A stretch of 64,000 bases of DNA. It comes from Panacagrimonas sp963975245 (lineage in GTDB: Bacteria > Pseudomonadota > Gammaproteobacteria > Nevskiales > Nevskiaceae). Shown here one piece after another: positions 18,411 through 26,939 of the stretch. The position numbers were made by a program, and so were the translations under genes. The notes under the pieces were generated by a model, which had not been told where the DNA came from, made no database searches, and was given only the letters and a program-made list of their open reading frames with translations. Where the stretch lies: contig CAXBFJ010000004.1 of assembly GCA_963975245.1 (NCBI GenBank), forward strand, positions 279,445 through 343,444, given 5' to 3'. How positions within the stretch are numbered: the first letter of the stretch is position 1; each line of letters starts with the position of its first letter.

Positions 18411-20155
18411 CAGACGCCCACCCGGATGCCGATATGAACACGGATGCCCGATTCGTCCTCAGCTAGCGGATGGGCCAGATCGAGCTGCAGGCTGCCGATC
18501 GGTGCCCGGTAGCGAACGCCCGCGCCCACACCGGTGGACAGCTTGGGGCCCGGGTCTCTGCCCGCGCCGCCGGTATCGGAAAAGATGGCCAGTGCCCACT
18601 TGTCGTAGAGCTGGTATTCGCCTTCGATACTGAACACGTTCAGGTACTGCCCGCCGATGACATTGCCCTGCGCGTCTTTCGGCCCCAGTGACTCATAGGC
18701 GTAACCGCGCACACTCTGGTCGCCGCCAGCGAAGAATCGCTGAGAGGCCGGCAATTCCGAAAATTCTTCAACCACGCTGTAACCGATCTCTCCGCGCCCG
18801 ATCATCCTGATCCTGCTGCCAAGCGGATAAATGGCCCGCGCAACCAGACGACCTTGAACAAAACCGGTGTTGGACAGAACGTTGTTGACCGCGCCGTGCA
18901 CATCCGCGAACACATACCAGCCACGGCGCGGCAGAATCGGGTCGTCACTCTCACCGCGCGAATACGAGATGCCGGGCGTTAGAAGATCCGCCGTGGCGAA
19001 CTCGTCACCGATGTCGGATTCTTCGTGGCTGTACTCGAGGTACAGGCGACGTGTCCATGAACCGGGTTTGCGATTGAGGCTGGCGCCAATGGTGTACTTG
19101 AGCGTGTCGCCGGCATCGAGCTGCTCACTTTCCGAAGTTGCACTGAAACTCAGATTTTCATCCGGAATCGTGCCCAGCGGAATCTTGTAAGTGGCGCCCA
19201 GAGCGTTCTTGATCTCCGACAGTTGCAGTTCTGCGTTTAGTGTGTGTCCGTGCTGATTGAGCCGCCGCCAGTCCGACGTGACGCCTACCCTTGCACCGGT
19301 GTCGGTGCCGTACCCGACCCCGTAGTCCCAGCGAGTGCGGGGCCGAGCAGTGGCAAGAATGCGGATGGGAATCTGGCGTCGCTCATCCGCCAGTTCGCGC
19401 TGCGGATCAATCTCGACCGCCTGGAAGTATCCGAGGTCGGACAGCTTGAATTGCTGATTGAGCAGCTTGCGCGCGTTGAAAGGGTCGCCCACGCGAATGT
19501 CGATATACCGCTCGATGAATTCGTCGGACAGGCCCTCCTGCTCCACGGTTACGGGTCCGAAATAAAAGCGGGGTCCCGTGTCCATCTTCAGATTGACCTC
19601 TGCCTGCTGCTTGTCCGGTTCCACGCGCAGCTCGGTCTGGGTCCAGCTGGCATCCAGATAGCCGTTGGCCAGCGCCGCGTCGCTCATGCGCTTCTTGGTG
19701 GCCTCGTACTTTGAGTGTCGCAGGCGTTCGTCCACCTTCAGCGGTATGCCCACCAGAGCCTGCGCTACAGGCTCGAACGACGCGCCTTCGCCCTCAAACT
19801 CCACATTCACGGCACTAACTTGGGTGGCCGGGCCCCGCTCCACGGTATAGGTGGCGTTCCAGTCGTCGCCATCCTGTTCCAGATTGCTGTCGATAACCGG
19901 GTCGTAATAGCCGAAAGGCTGCAGCGCTTCGCGAATATCCGTGCGCGCCTGCGCGTGCAGCCGGCGCACCTGTGTTTCATCGAGCGCGTCCTGTTCTGAA
20001 CGGACCCTCAGGGTCAGGCGCGCGGTGACGTTGTCGCGCTCCGGCCCCTTGATTCCGTTGATCTTGACGCGCACCTCGGCTGCGGCACTGGCCGTCACCA
20101 GACCGAGCAGGAAGGCTGCGCCCGGTGCGTACCGGCGATAGGGAACAGAAATCAT
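18410..20155 (-). CDS. tamA: Outer-membrane assembly factor TamA (Omp85 family)
   Basis: 581 residues: signal peptide ending near ASAAA, about three POTRA repeats (roughly 25-270) and a 16-strand Omp85 barrel. Visible barrel features include GVGYGTDTGARVGVTSDWRR and the conserved PFFAGGDQSVRGYAYESLGP-like segment (RFFAGGDQSVRGY). It partners TamB, encoded directly downstream, in outer-membrane protein or lipid handling. 283 bases of leader precede it, divergent from a small gene. Confidence 0.93.
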   Translation of the reverse strand: MISVPYRRYAPGAAFLLGLVTASAAAEVRVKINGIKGPERDNVTARLTLRVRSEQDALDETQVRRLHAQARTDIREALQPFGYYDPVIDSNLEQDGDDWNATYTVERGPATQVSAVNVEFEGEGASFEPVAQALVGIPLKVDERLRHSKYEATKKRMSDAALANGYLDASWTQTELRVEPDKQQAEVNLKMDTGPRFYFGPVTVEQEGLSDEFIERYIDIRVGDPFNARKLLNQQFKLSDLGYFQAVEIDPQRELADERRQIPIRILATARPRTRWDYGVGYGTDTGARVGVTSDWRRLNQHGHTLNAELQLSEIKNALGATYKIPLGTIPDENLSFSATSESEQLDAGDTLKYTIGASLNRKPGSWTRRLYLEYSHEESDIGDEFATADLLTPGISYSRGESDDPILPRRGWYVFADVHGAVNNVLSNTGFVQGRLVARAIYPLGSRIRMIGRGEIGYSVVEEFSELPASQRFFAGGDQSVRGYAYESLGPKDAQGNVIGGQYLNVFSIEGEYQLYDKWALAIFSDTGGAGRDPGPKLSTGVGAGVRYRAPIGSLQLDLAHPLAEDESGIRVHIGIRVGV

Positions 20156-20438
20156 CGGAACTATTGTAAGGATATGCAGGGCATGGATTGTGTCGGTCCG
20201 CGGCTCTCATACCGGAAATGTGTGCAATGCATGTTCGGATCCGGCGTCCTCGTCGTCGCGATGAACTGGGTCTGAGTGCAAAACCGGCAGCGAGTTCAGT
20301 GCGATGCCGGTTTTGATGGCAGAGCATCAAGGCAGCGACCGGGCTTCCTGGGCGTCGCGGGTCGTTCATCATTTCCCAGAAGCCGCCTTGCTGGGACAAC
20401 ATACGGCGTCAACGACAAACAAGATGCGAAAGAAAAAC
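20156..20438. other. Divergent intergenic region upstream of tamA, with an inverted repeat
   Basis: No gene is supported here. The one structure I can see is an inverted repeat, AAAACCGGC at 20280-20288 and GCCGGTTTT at 20306-20314, a 9-bp stem around a 17-base gap. The A-stem-T form resembles a weak bidirectional terminator but it lies upstream of both flanking genes, so an operator or a leader fold are alternatives. Confidence 0.35.
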
Positions 20439-20612
20439 ATGTCTGAAGACAAGACAACTTCAGAGCAGCCAGAACCGGCAGAGGAGAATGAACAGCTCCC
20501 GCCGCCGGGTTTCTGGGGAACGTTCACGCCCTCTGCGCCGTATCTCGTATTACGCAGCAAGCTGGAGTGGCCCGTGCCTTCCAGCGAGTCGGATTCGCCA
20601 AACGAGCATTGA
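20439..20612 (+). CDS. Small hypothetical protein (57 residues)
   Basis: I do not recognise this protein. The first half is acidic and Ser/Pro/Glu-rich (MSEDKTTSEQPEPAEENEQ), followed by a more ordered PPPGFWGTFTPSAPYLVLRS core, then an acidic tail. The contrast between a disordered head and an aromatic core looks protein-like rather than random. An upstream in-frame ATG at 20424 would add MRKKN. No strong ribosome-binding site. It stands alone between tamA (divergent) and ttcA (convergent). Confidence 0.4.
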   Translation: MSEDKTTSEQPEPAEENEQLPPPGFWGTFTPSAPYLVLRSKLEWPVPSSESDSPNEH

Positions 20613-20670
20613 CTGAATTCTCGGTGAGCGGCGAGGCGGGCAAATATCGCAACGACGACTGACGCGACGA

Positions 20671-21540
20671 TCAGCTTTCGGGCATCAGCCAGTTCTGAGG
20701 CCCATCGCCGCCATCCAGGCCCGCAAAATCAAATAGAGATGCATCGGCCAGCTGAGAAGGCGCGATATTTCGCAGGGCCTTGAAGATGGTTTCGCTGCGA
20801 CCGGGGTATTCCTGTTCCCACTGGTCCATCATCTTGCGCACCTGCTTGCGTTGCAGATGCTCCTGCGAGCCGCACAGGTTGCAGGGGATGATCGGGAACT
20901 GCTTGTGTTCGGCATATGCCGCAATGTCATCTTCGCGGCAATACGCGAGCGGGCGGATCAACACATTGCGCCCGTCGTCCGATCGTAGCTTTGGTGGCAT
21001 GGCAGAGAGCTTGCCGCCAAAGAACATGTTCAGGAAAAAGGTTGCCAGGATGTCGTCCCGGTGGTGCCCCAGCGCGATCTTGGTGAAGCCCTGCTCGGCG
21101 GCAAAGGTATACAGCGCGCCGCGGCGGAGGCGCGAGCACAGCGAGCACATGGTTTTTCCTTCCGGAATATTGCGCTTCACCACCGAATAGGTGTCCTGCT
21201 CCAGGACGGTGTAGGCCACGCCCAGCGACTTCAGGTACTCGGGCAGGATGTGCTCAGGAAAATCGGGCTGCTTTTGATCCAGATTGACGGCGTGCAACTC
21301 AAAGCGCACCGGTGCCTTGGCCTGCAACTGCAGCAGCACGTCGAGCATGGTGTAGCTGTCCTTGCCACCTGAGAGGCACACCATGACCCGGTCACCATCG
21401 CGGATCATCGCGTAGTCCTGAATGGCGCGGCCGGTATCACGACGCAATCTCTTGGCGAGCTTGTTGAACTCGAGGCGGCTCTTGTCTGCACGCGGCGCGC
21501 GCGAAGTGCTGCGCAAATCCAAAAGCGGTGTAGCGTGCAT
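20671..21540 (-). CDS. ttcA: tRNA 2-thiocytidine(32) synthetase TtcA
   Basis: 289 residues. ATP-dependent, iron-sulphur enzyme that thiolates C32 in some tRNAs. The PP-loop SGGKDS is at 57-62, the CxxC pair MCSLCSRLRR at 131-140 and a further CNLC at 220-223 supply the catalytic/cluster cysteines; HHRDD near 159-163 and AYCREDDI are also typical. Complete with no unusual features; a short N-terminal tail precedes the domain. Confidence 0.94.
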   Translation of the reverse strand: MHATPLLDLRSTSRAPRADKSRLEFNKLAKRLRRDTGRAIQDYAMIRDGDRVMVCLSGGKDSYTMLDVLLQLQAKAPVRFELHAVNLDQKQPDFPEHILPEYLKSLGVAYTVLEQDTYSVVKRNIPEGKTMCSLCSRLRRGALYTFAAEQGFTKIALGHHRDDILATFFLNMFFGGKLSAMPPKLRSDDGRNVLIRPLAYCREDDIAAYAEHKQFPIIPCNLCGSQEHLQRKQVRKMMDQWEQEYPGRSETIFKALRNIAPSQLADASLFDFAGLDGGDGPQNWLMPES

Positions 21541-21603
21541 GTTCAGAGAGTGAGCCAGTTCAGGCCGGCAATTATCTCATTGCTGGCCTCGAGATGCTGC
21601 GAT

Positions 21604-22089
21604 TCAGGCCTGTCCCGACCGGCGTCGCGCGGAGTCTTCGATATTCACATCTGGAAGATCCTTGGCCTTGAGGTATCCCGGCCGTCCCATCAGGACCCAG
21701 GGCACGATGAAAATGGCACCGAATATCACCAGCAGAATCGGGCGCAGCCACATGTCGGCAAACAGGTTCAGGCGCGCATTGGCCGGGTTCTGGGGCAGGT
21801 ACAGCACCGGGACCGATTCGCCGCGCTCCAGATGCGACTGAAACTCTGATCCGATGCTTTCGATCTCGAATTCCTCGCCTTCTACTGCGTGGTAACGAAC
21901 CTTGAGCTGCGGCACGCGTCCGGATATCCGGAAAATTTCCCCCGATACGGATACACCTTGGGACAGATACTGGGCCGACTGCCAGAAAAGGAAGGCCGCG
22001 CCGGCCCAGCAGGGCACGGTGATGCAAAGCATGACGATGCCCGCAATCTGGCGAATGCGGCCCTGGAGTTGCTCGATTCTCTCTGTCAT
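21604..22089 (-). CDS. DUF3592 membrane protein
   Basis: 161 residues with two membrane segments, about 14-36 and 111-132, around a soluble beta-rich DUF3592 domain (GEIFRISGRVPQLKVRYHAVEGEEFE and GESVPVLYLPQNPANARL). Family function unknown; members are small inner-membrane proteins. About 77 bases separate its start from the divergent DUF2461 gene. Confidence 0.75.
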   Translation of the reverse strand: MTERIEQLQGRIRQIAGIVMLCITVPCWAGAAFLFWQSAQYLSQGVSVSGEIFRISGRVPQLKVRYHAVEGEEFEIESIGSEFQSHLERGESVPVLYLPQNPANARLNLFADMWLRPILLVIFGAIFIVPWVLMGRPGYLKAKDLPDVNIEDSARRRSGQA

Positions 22090-22165
22090 CTGCCCATGCT
22101 GCCATGGATCGGCGAGAATGCCGCTTCACTTGCGCCAAATCTCCGCACCCAGCGGCGTCCAGAGC

Positions 22166-22894
22166 ATGCCAAATAACCAGCCGTATTTTTCTGCCGAGAC
22201 TTTCAAGTTCCTGCGGCAGCTGGAAAAGAACAATTCGCGTGAGTGGTTTACCGCCAACAAGCCGCGTTACGAGGAATATCTTCGCGGACCGGCACTGCGC
22301 CTAATCACAGACCTGGCCGAGCCGCTGGCACAGATTCATCCGCAAATTACGGCGGTGCCCAAGGCCGTAGGCGGCAGCCTGTTCCGGATTCATCGCGATA
22401 CGCGTTTTGCCCATGACAAGCGCCCTTACAAGACCAATATCGGCATGTATTTTTCGCACGCGGCTGCGCGCAAGGCCGCGCGCGGCGATGCCGGCAATGC
22501 GGCCCCGGGGCGGCTGGACACGCCGGGTCTTTATCTCAATGTCGCGCCCGGTGCGTGTTTTCTGGGCGGCGGTATCTGGCACCCGCAATCGGAAACCACC
22601 AAGCGCATACGCGATTACATGCTGAGCAATCCGGCGAGCTGGAAGAAGTCGACGCGGGACAAGACCTTCCTCAAGACCTTCCAGCTGGCGGGCGAATCGC
22701 TGAAGCGGCCGCCGCGCGGCTACGATCCCGAACATGAGCTGATCGAAGATCTGAAGCGCAAGGACTACATTGCCTCCGCTCAGGTGGAGGATGAGTTGCT
22801 GCTCCGCCCTGATCTGGTCACGCAGCTGGTGCGCCGCTACCGATTGATGGAGCCGATGTACGACTGGTTGTGCGGCGCACTGGATCTGGAATGA
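22166..22894 (+). CDS. DUF2461 domain protein
   Basis: 242 residues covering a complete DUF2461 (TIGR02453) domain: FKFLRQLEKNNSREWFTANK at 9-28, FRIHRDTRFAHDKRPYKTNI and YLNVAPGACFLGGGIWHP. Function unknown across bacteria and fungi. The ATG at 22166 gives the family N-terminus; a longer open frame upstream runs across the leader of the divergent DUF3592 gene. It ends 7 bases before the O-antigen ligase gene. Confidence 0.83.
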   Translation: MPNNQPYFSAETFKFLRQLEKNNSREWFTANKPRYEEYLRGPALRLITDLAEPLAQIHPQITAVPKAVGGSLFRIHRDTRFAHDKRPYKTNIGMYFSHAAARKAARGDAGNAAPGRLDTPGLYLNVAPGACFLGGGIWHPQSETTKRIRDYMLSNPASWKKSTRDKTFLKTFQLAGESLKRPPRGYDPEHELIEDLKRKDYIASAQVEDELLLRPDLVTQLVRRYRLMEPMYDWLCGALDLE

Positions 22895-22901
22895 GCTCCT
22901 G

Positions 22902-24269
22902 ATGAGCATGCAGCATGTAGACACCGGCAACGACCAGACGTCCGTGATGCCGCAACGCGTCGCCTCTGCTGCGGATCGCGGCATCACGTCCTGGCTGGCA
23001 GCGGTCGCCTGGTGCCTTGCCTTTGCCTTCGCGTTCTGGGGCAGCTTGCTGATCGATATTCCGTTCCGCAATCGATGGCTCCCGGTGCTGGTGATCGCCT
23101 TTCTGGTCATCATTTCCCGCTTGCGCCTGTTTATTCCGATGGCGCCCTATATCAACAAGGGGATGATCCTGATGCTGTTGTGGGCGGTGGCCAGCGCAGC
23201 GTGGGCGCCGTCTGCGGTGTTTGTGGTCACCCAGTCCATCAGCGCCATTGGTGTTTCGATGATGGCACTGGCGTTCGTGCTGGCGGGCTGGTACCCGGAA
23301 CGCTTTGAGCGTCTGATGGCCATCACCATCGCCGTGCTGCTGGTGATGTCGCTGGTGGTGGCGATCACCATGCCGGAAATCGGCATTCATTCCGGTACCG
23401 ACGTCTCCCTGCGCAATTCATGGCGCGGCGTCACATTCCAGAAAAATGGTCTTGGCCAGCTCGCCTCGGTTGGCGTCATTCTGTTCACCTTCCTGTGGGC
23501 ATCGGGCCGTATTCGCACGCTATGGGCGATTTCGGGTTTGTTGCTGTCCCTGTTCATGGTGCTCAAGTCACGCAGTTCCACTTCGCTGATGCTGGCCCTG
23601 ATCTCCTGCATGGGCGTCGTGATGATCCTGCGGCCGCAGCTGGCCATCGGCTGGCTGGGCCGGCGGATCACCATGACCTTTCTTATCGTGGCCCTGCCGC
23701 TGGGTATCTATCTGGCGGTGGCGACGCCCTACATCGGATTCATTGGCGGCTATTTCGGCAAGGACGCCACCTTCTCAGGACGTACGCTGATCTGGCAGGC
23801 GATTCTCGACGAGGTCGCGACCAGGCCACTGCAGGGCAGCGGACTCTCCAGCTTCTGGAACGGCGCCAGTGCAGGCGAGGCGCGTGTGCAGTTCAAGAGC
23901 CAATGGAAGGTCAGCAACGGGCACAACGGCTACATCGATATTCTCAACGAGCTGGGCCTGGTCGGGCTGTTCATGTTTCTGGGCTTCATCGTCATACACA
24001 GCCTGGGGCTCGCCAAACTGGCGCGGATCAGCCGGGAGCACTACGCCCTGCACATGCCGCTGTTTATCTACCTGCTTCTGGCCAATGTTTCTGAAAGTGG
24101 CTGGATGTTCCTGATTGCGCCGACGCACCTGATCGGCATGTACACCTCGCTGGAAGTCTCCAGGCTGGTTTTCGCAGATGCCATCAATCGCGCGCAGAAT
24201 CGCTGGGCGGCGCACTCACGGCGCGGGACTGATCTGATTGGCGATGATCGACGGAGTTCGGCGTCATGA
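22902..24269 (+). CDS. O-antigen ligase / polymerase family membrane protein (Wzy_C)
   Basis: 455 residues, with some ten or more membrane segments and the Wzy_C signature: a large loop with GRTLIWQAILDEVATRPLQG then GHNGYIDILNELGLVGLFM. Members either ligate O-antigen to lipid A-core (WaaL), polymerise repeat units (Wzy) or make exopolysaccharide; these cannot be told apart from sequence alone. First gene of the polysaccharide run; its stop overlaps the next start (ATGA), so translation is coupled to the acyltransferase. Confidence 0.82.
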   Translation: MSMQHVDTGNDQTSVMPQRVASAADRGITSWLAAVAWCLAFAFAFWGSLLIDIPFRNRWLPVLVIAFLVIISRLRLFIPMAPYINKGMILMLLWAVASAAWAPSAVFVVTQSISAIGVSMMALAFVLAGWYPERFERLMAITIAVLLVMSLVVAITMPEIGIHSGTDVSLRNSWRGVTFQKNGLGQLASVGVILFTFLWASGRIRTLWAISGLLLSLFMVLKSRSSTSLMLALISCMGVVMILRPQLAIGWLGRRITMTFLIVALPLGIYLAVATPYIGFIGGYFGKDATFSGRTLIWQAILDEVATRPLQGSGLSSFWNGASAGEARVQFKSQWKVSNGHNGYIDILNELGLVGLFMFLGFIVIHSLGLAKLARISREHYALHMPLFIYLLLANVSESGWMFLIAPTHLIGMYTSLEVSRLVFADAINRAQNRWAAHSRRGTDLIGDDRRSSAS

Positions 24270-25360
24270 ACCTGAAACCACAGGCGACCTCCAACGGGCC
24301 GGGCCGGCTAGCCTTTGCCGATGCTGTGCGTGGCCTTGCGGCGCTGTGGGTGGTGCTGTTTCATCTGGCGGCAGGGAGTCATATTGCCGATCTGCTTGGC
24401 CTGCTTCCGGACACACTGCGCTTTGTCGTATTTGATCAGGGGCACTTGGGCGTCGCTGCATTTTTTGTGCTGAGCGGCTTTGTGATGGCGCTCAACACCG
24501 CGCGCGCCAGTGCGACGTCCGCCTTCACCTTGCGCTTTGTTGTGCGACGACTGGTGCGGCTGACCCCGCCTTATTACTTTGCAATTGCAGTCAGCCTGGC
24601 CTTCCTGCTCATCAAGGCGCAATGGTTCGGCGCCGTCGTCGAATGGCCCAGCTGGCAAGGGCTGGCGGCGCATGCGTTCTACCTGCAGGACATGCTGCTC
24701 TATCCGCAGATCAACGGGGTCTTCTGGACGCTCTGCGTTGAGGTGCAGTTCTACATCGTCTTCGCGATTCTGCTCTGGATCATTCAGCGATTCGGTAATG
24801 ACGCGTCTCTGAATCTGCGCCGCACCATCGTGCTCTGGATTGGCGGCGTGCTGGCGCTGGCATGGCCGCTCGGAGTGCTTCAGGACCCGGGCTGGGCGGG
24901 GAGTTTCCTGCCCTATTGGTACAGTTTTGCCGGCGGCGCGGTAGTCAGTTGGGGCTGGCTGCACAAGGGCAAGGCCATGTTGCTGGCCTGGACATACTGC
25001 GTTGCTGCAGGTCTGGCGGCCTACATCTCCGGAGACGAATTCGCCGTGGTGACGGCTGCGACGGCGCTGATGTTGCTGCTTGCTGCCAATCTCGGCGGCA
25101 TGGGGCGCTGGATGAATTTCCGCTGGGCGCAGTTTCTGGGCTTGATCTCCTACAGTCTTTATCTGATTCACAACAACATCATCGGCGGCACCTACCGGGT
25201 CGTTGGAAAGCTGTTGCCCGCGGGCCTGGAAGCGCAGATTGTCGGAGCGGTCCTGTCCATGATTCTGTGTATTTTGTTTTCCTGGATGATGTTCCGCTGG
25301 ATCGAGAAACCCTGCATCGGCTGGAGCCGGAAGATTTCCGTCCGCAAAGGCCAGAGCTGA
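24266..25360 (+). CDS. Acyltransferase 3 (OafA/YrhL-like) membrane O-acyltransferase
   Basis: 364 residues with about ten membrane segments and the acyltransferase-3 motifs: LAALWVVLFHLAAG with the conserved His, a GVAAFFVLSGFVMA segment, and RRLVRLTPPYYFAI. Likely adds acetyl or another short acyl group to a sugar of the surface polysaccharide. It lacks the extra SGNH domain of longer family members. ATG overlaps the stop of the ligase gene. Confidence 0.85.
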   Translation: MNLKPQATSNGPGRLAFADAVRGLAALWVVLFHLAAGSHIADLLGLLPDTLRFVVFDQGHLGVAAFFVLSGFVMALNTARASATSAFTLRFVVRRLVRLTPPYYFAIAVSLAFLLIKAQWFGAVVEWPSWQGLAAHAFYLQDMLLYPQINGVFWTLCVEVQFYIVFAILLWIIQRFGNDASLNLRRTIVLWIGGVLALAWPLGVLQDPGWAGSFLPYWYSFAGGAVVSWGWLHKGKAMLLAWTYCVAAGLAAYISGDEFAVVTAATALMLLLAANLGGMGRWMNFRWAQFLGLISYSLYLIHNNIIGGTYRVVGKLLPAGLEAQIVGAVLSMILCILFSWMMFRWIEKPCIGWSRKISVRKGQS

Positions 25361-25452
25361 ACTTTGTTCCGGCATCGTCCGGAGCCGGCGTCGGCTTCAC
25401 ACAGTCGCCGGTAGAATTGCCTGTTAATGTTGTGCCATCGAGCAGACACGCC

Positions 25453-26073
25453 ATGAATACAGTTGATAACGCCGCCGTCGAACGTGTCATTCACGATTCG
25501 ATCTCGGTCAAGCAAGCCATTGTTGAAGATGCTGAGTTGGTCGGCGCCATCGTGCGCGTCACCAACAGGGTCGTCGCCTGTCTGAAGGCGGGCAACAAGG
25601 TTCTGATTGCAGGCAATGGCGGCTCTGCTGCAGATGCCCAGCACATCGCAGCCGAGTTTGTCAGTCGCTTCGAATTTGATCGCCCAGGCTTGCCCGCGCT
25701 GGCCTTGACCACCGATACCTCTGCCTTGACCGCCATCGGCAATGACTACGGTTACGAGCAGATCTTTTCGCGGCAGGTGCAGGCCCTGGCACGACCACAG
25801 GATCTTTTCATCGGGATTTCCACCTCCGGAAATTCGGCCAACATTCTGCGAGCGGTACAGGTGTGCAGGGAGATGCAAGTGTTCAGCGTGGCGCTGTGCG
25901 GCAACAAGGGGAAATTGCCCGCGCTGTGCGACGACGTCATCGCCGTTCCGTCGGCGCACACCCCGCGCATCCAGGAGGCGCACTCGCTAATCGGTCACAT
26001 CATCTGTGGTCTGGCTGAAGAGGCCATCTGGGGCCAGCAGTACAAGCCCAAAGCGGCGCCGGAATCACACTGA
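25453..26073 (+). CDS. gmhA: Phosphoheptose isomerase-type SIS protein (GmhA)
   Basis: 206 residues with the GmhA/DiaA layout: AGNGGSAADAQHIAAEFVSR, FEFDRPGLPALALTTDT, IFSRQVQAL, GISTSGNSANI and the C-terminal EAHSLIGHIICGLAEE with the catalytic His. GmhA isomerises sedoheptulose 7-phosphate to heptose 7-phosphate for LPS core or capsule heptose. The Phe/Phe/Asp region favours GmhA over the DnaA-binding DiaA. In a polysaccharide cluster this suggests a heptose-containing glycan, but no hldE or hldD is nearby. Start chosen at the ATG matching family length. Confidence 0.8.
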   Translation: MNTVDNAAVERVIHDSISVKQAIVEDAELVGAIVRVTNRVVACLKAGNKVLIAGNGGSAADAQHIAAEFVSRFEFDRPGLPALALTTDTSALTAIGNDYGYEQIFSRQVQALARPQDLFIGISTSGNSANILRAVQVCREMQVFSVALCGNKGKLPALCDDVIAVPSAHTPRIQEAHSLIGHIICGLAEEAIWGQQYKPKAAPESH

Positions 26074-26074
26074 C

Positions 26075-26887
26075 ATGACGCAAGAGGCCGCTTCAGTGGA
26101 TGCATCAGGTGCGCAGACAGCGGCGCGCGACATCGCGCCCAACGTGAACATTCTCGGTGCGCAGCTTCAGGATATTTCACGGCCAGAACTGTTTCGCGCG
26201 CTCGAGCAGGGCGGCGCGCTGTTCACGCCAAACGTGGACATCATCATGCGCATGCGCAAGGACAGCGAATTTCGGGAGGTCATGCATCGCGCCGAGTTTC
26301 GGGTCTGTGACAGCCGGATCGTGCAGATCGCGTCGCGGTTTCTGGGTACGCCAATCCGCGAGAAAATTTCGGGCTCCGATTTTTTTGGTGAGTACTGCGC
26401 GCATCACCGCAACAACCGCGATGTGCGCGTCTTCCTTCTCGGGGCCGGGCCAGGCGTCGCTGATGAAGCGATGCGCCGGGTCAACCTTCGGCTTGATGCG
26501 CCAGTGGTGATCGGGGCGCATTCGCCCAGTTTCGGTTTCGAAAAAAATGACAGCGAAACCGATGCCATTGTCGAGATGATCAACGCCTCGGGCGCCACGG
26601 TTCTGGCCGTGGGTGTCGGCGCGCCCAAGCAGGAAAAATGGATCATGCGGCATCGTCACCGCATGCCCGCGGTGAAGGTTTTCATGGGCATTGGCGCCAC
26701 CATCGACTTCGAAGCTGGTGCGGTGCGCCGGGCAGCGCCCTGGGTCAGTGCCATTGGCATGGAGTGGCTGGACCGTCTGCTGCGTAATCCGCGTCGTCTG
26801 TGGCGACGCTATCTGGTCGATGACATGCCATTTCTGTGGCTGGTTCTGAAACAGAAGCTGGGCCTGAACGTGGCGCCCCGAGGATGA
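26075..26887 (+). CDS. WecG/TagA/CpsF-family glycosyltransferase
   Basis: 270 residues, GT26 family. Visible: the TPNVDIIMRMRKDSEF segment, the acidic active-site region FRVCDSRIVQIASRFLG, SGSDFF, and the near-invariant GVGAPKQEKWI. In most members the Asp is followed by Gly; here it is Ser. Such enzymes add ManNAc(A) or a related sugar to a polyprenyl-linked acceptor. The start lies one base after the gmhA stop. Membrane-peripheral by family. Confidence 0.85.
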   Translation: MTQEAASVDASGAQTAARDIAPNVNILGAQLQDISRPELFRALEQGGALFTPNVDIIMRMRKDSEFREVMHRAEFRVCDSRIVQIASRFLGTPIREKISGSDFFGEYCAHHRNNRDVRVFLLGAGPGVADEAMRRVNLRLDAPVVIGAHSPSFGFEKNDSETDAIVEMINASGATVLAVGVGAPKQEKWIMRHRHRMPAVKVFMGIGATIDFEAGAVRRAAPWVSAIGMEWLDRLLRNPRRLWRRYLVDDMPFLWLVLKQKLGLNVAPRG

Positions 26888-26939
26888 GGGCTTTCGCGCC
26901 AGCGGTAATGAGTTTCACTTTGCATAGGTGCTGCCAGTG

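Noticed and set aside
24308..25375. A 355-codon open frame on the minus strand across the acyltransferase gene
   Set aside because: It is the antisense of a membrane protein gene that has clear acyltransferase motifs; the translated sequence has no family resemblance.
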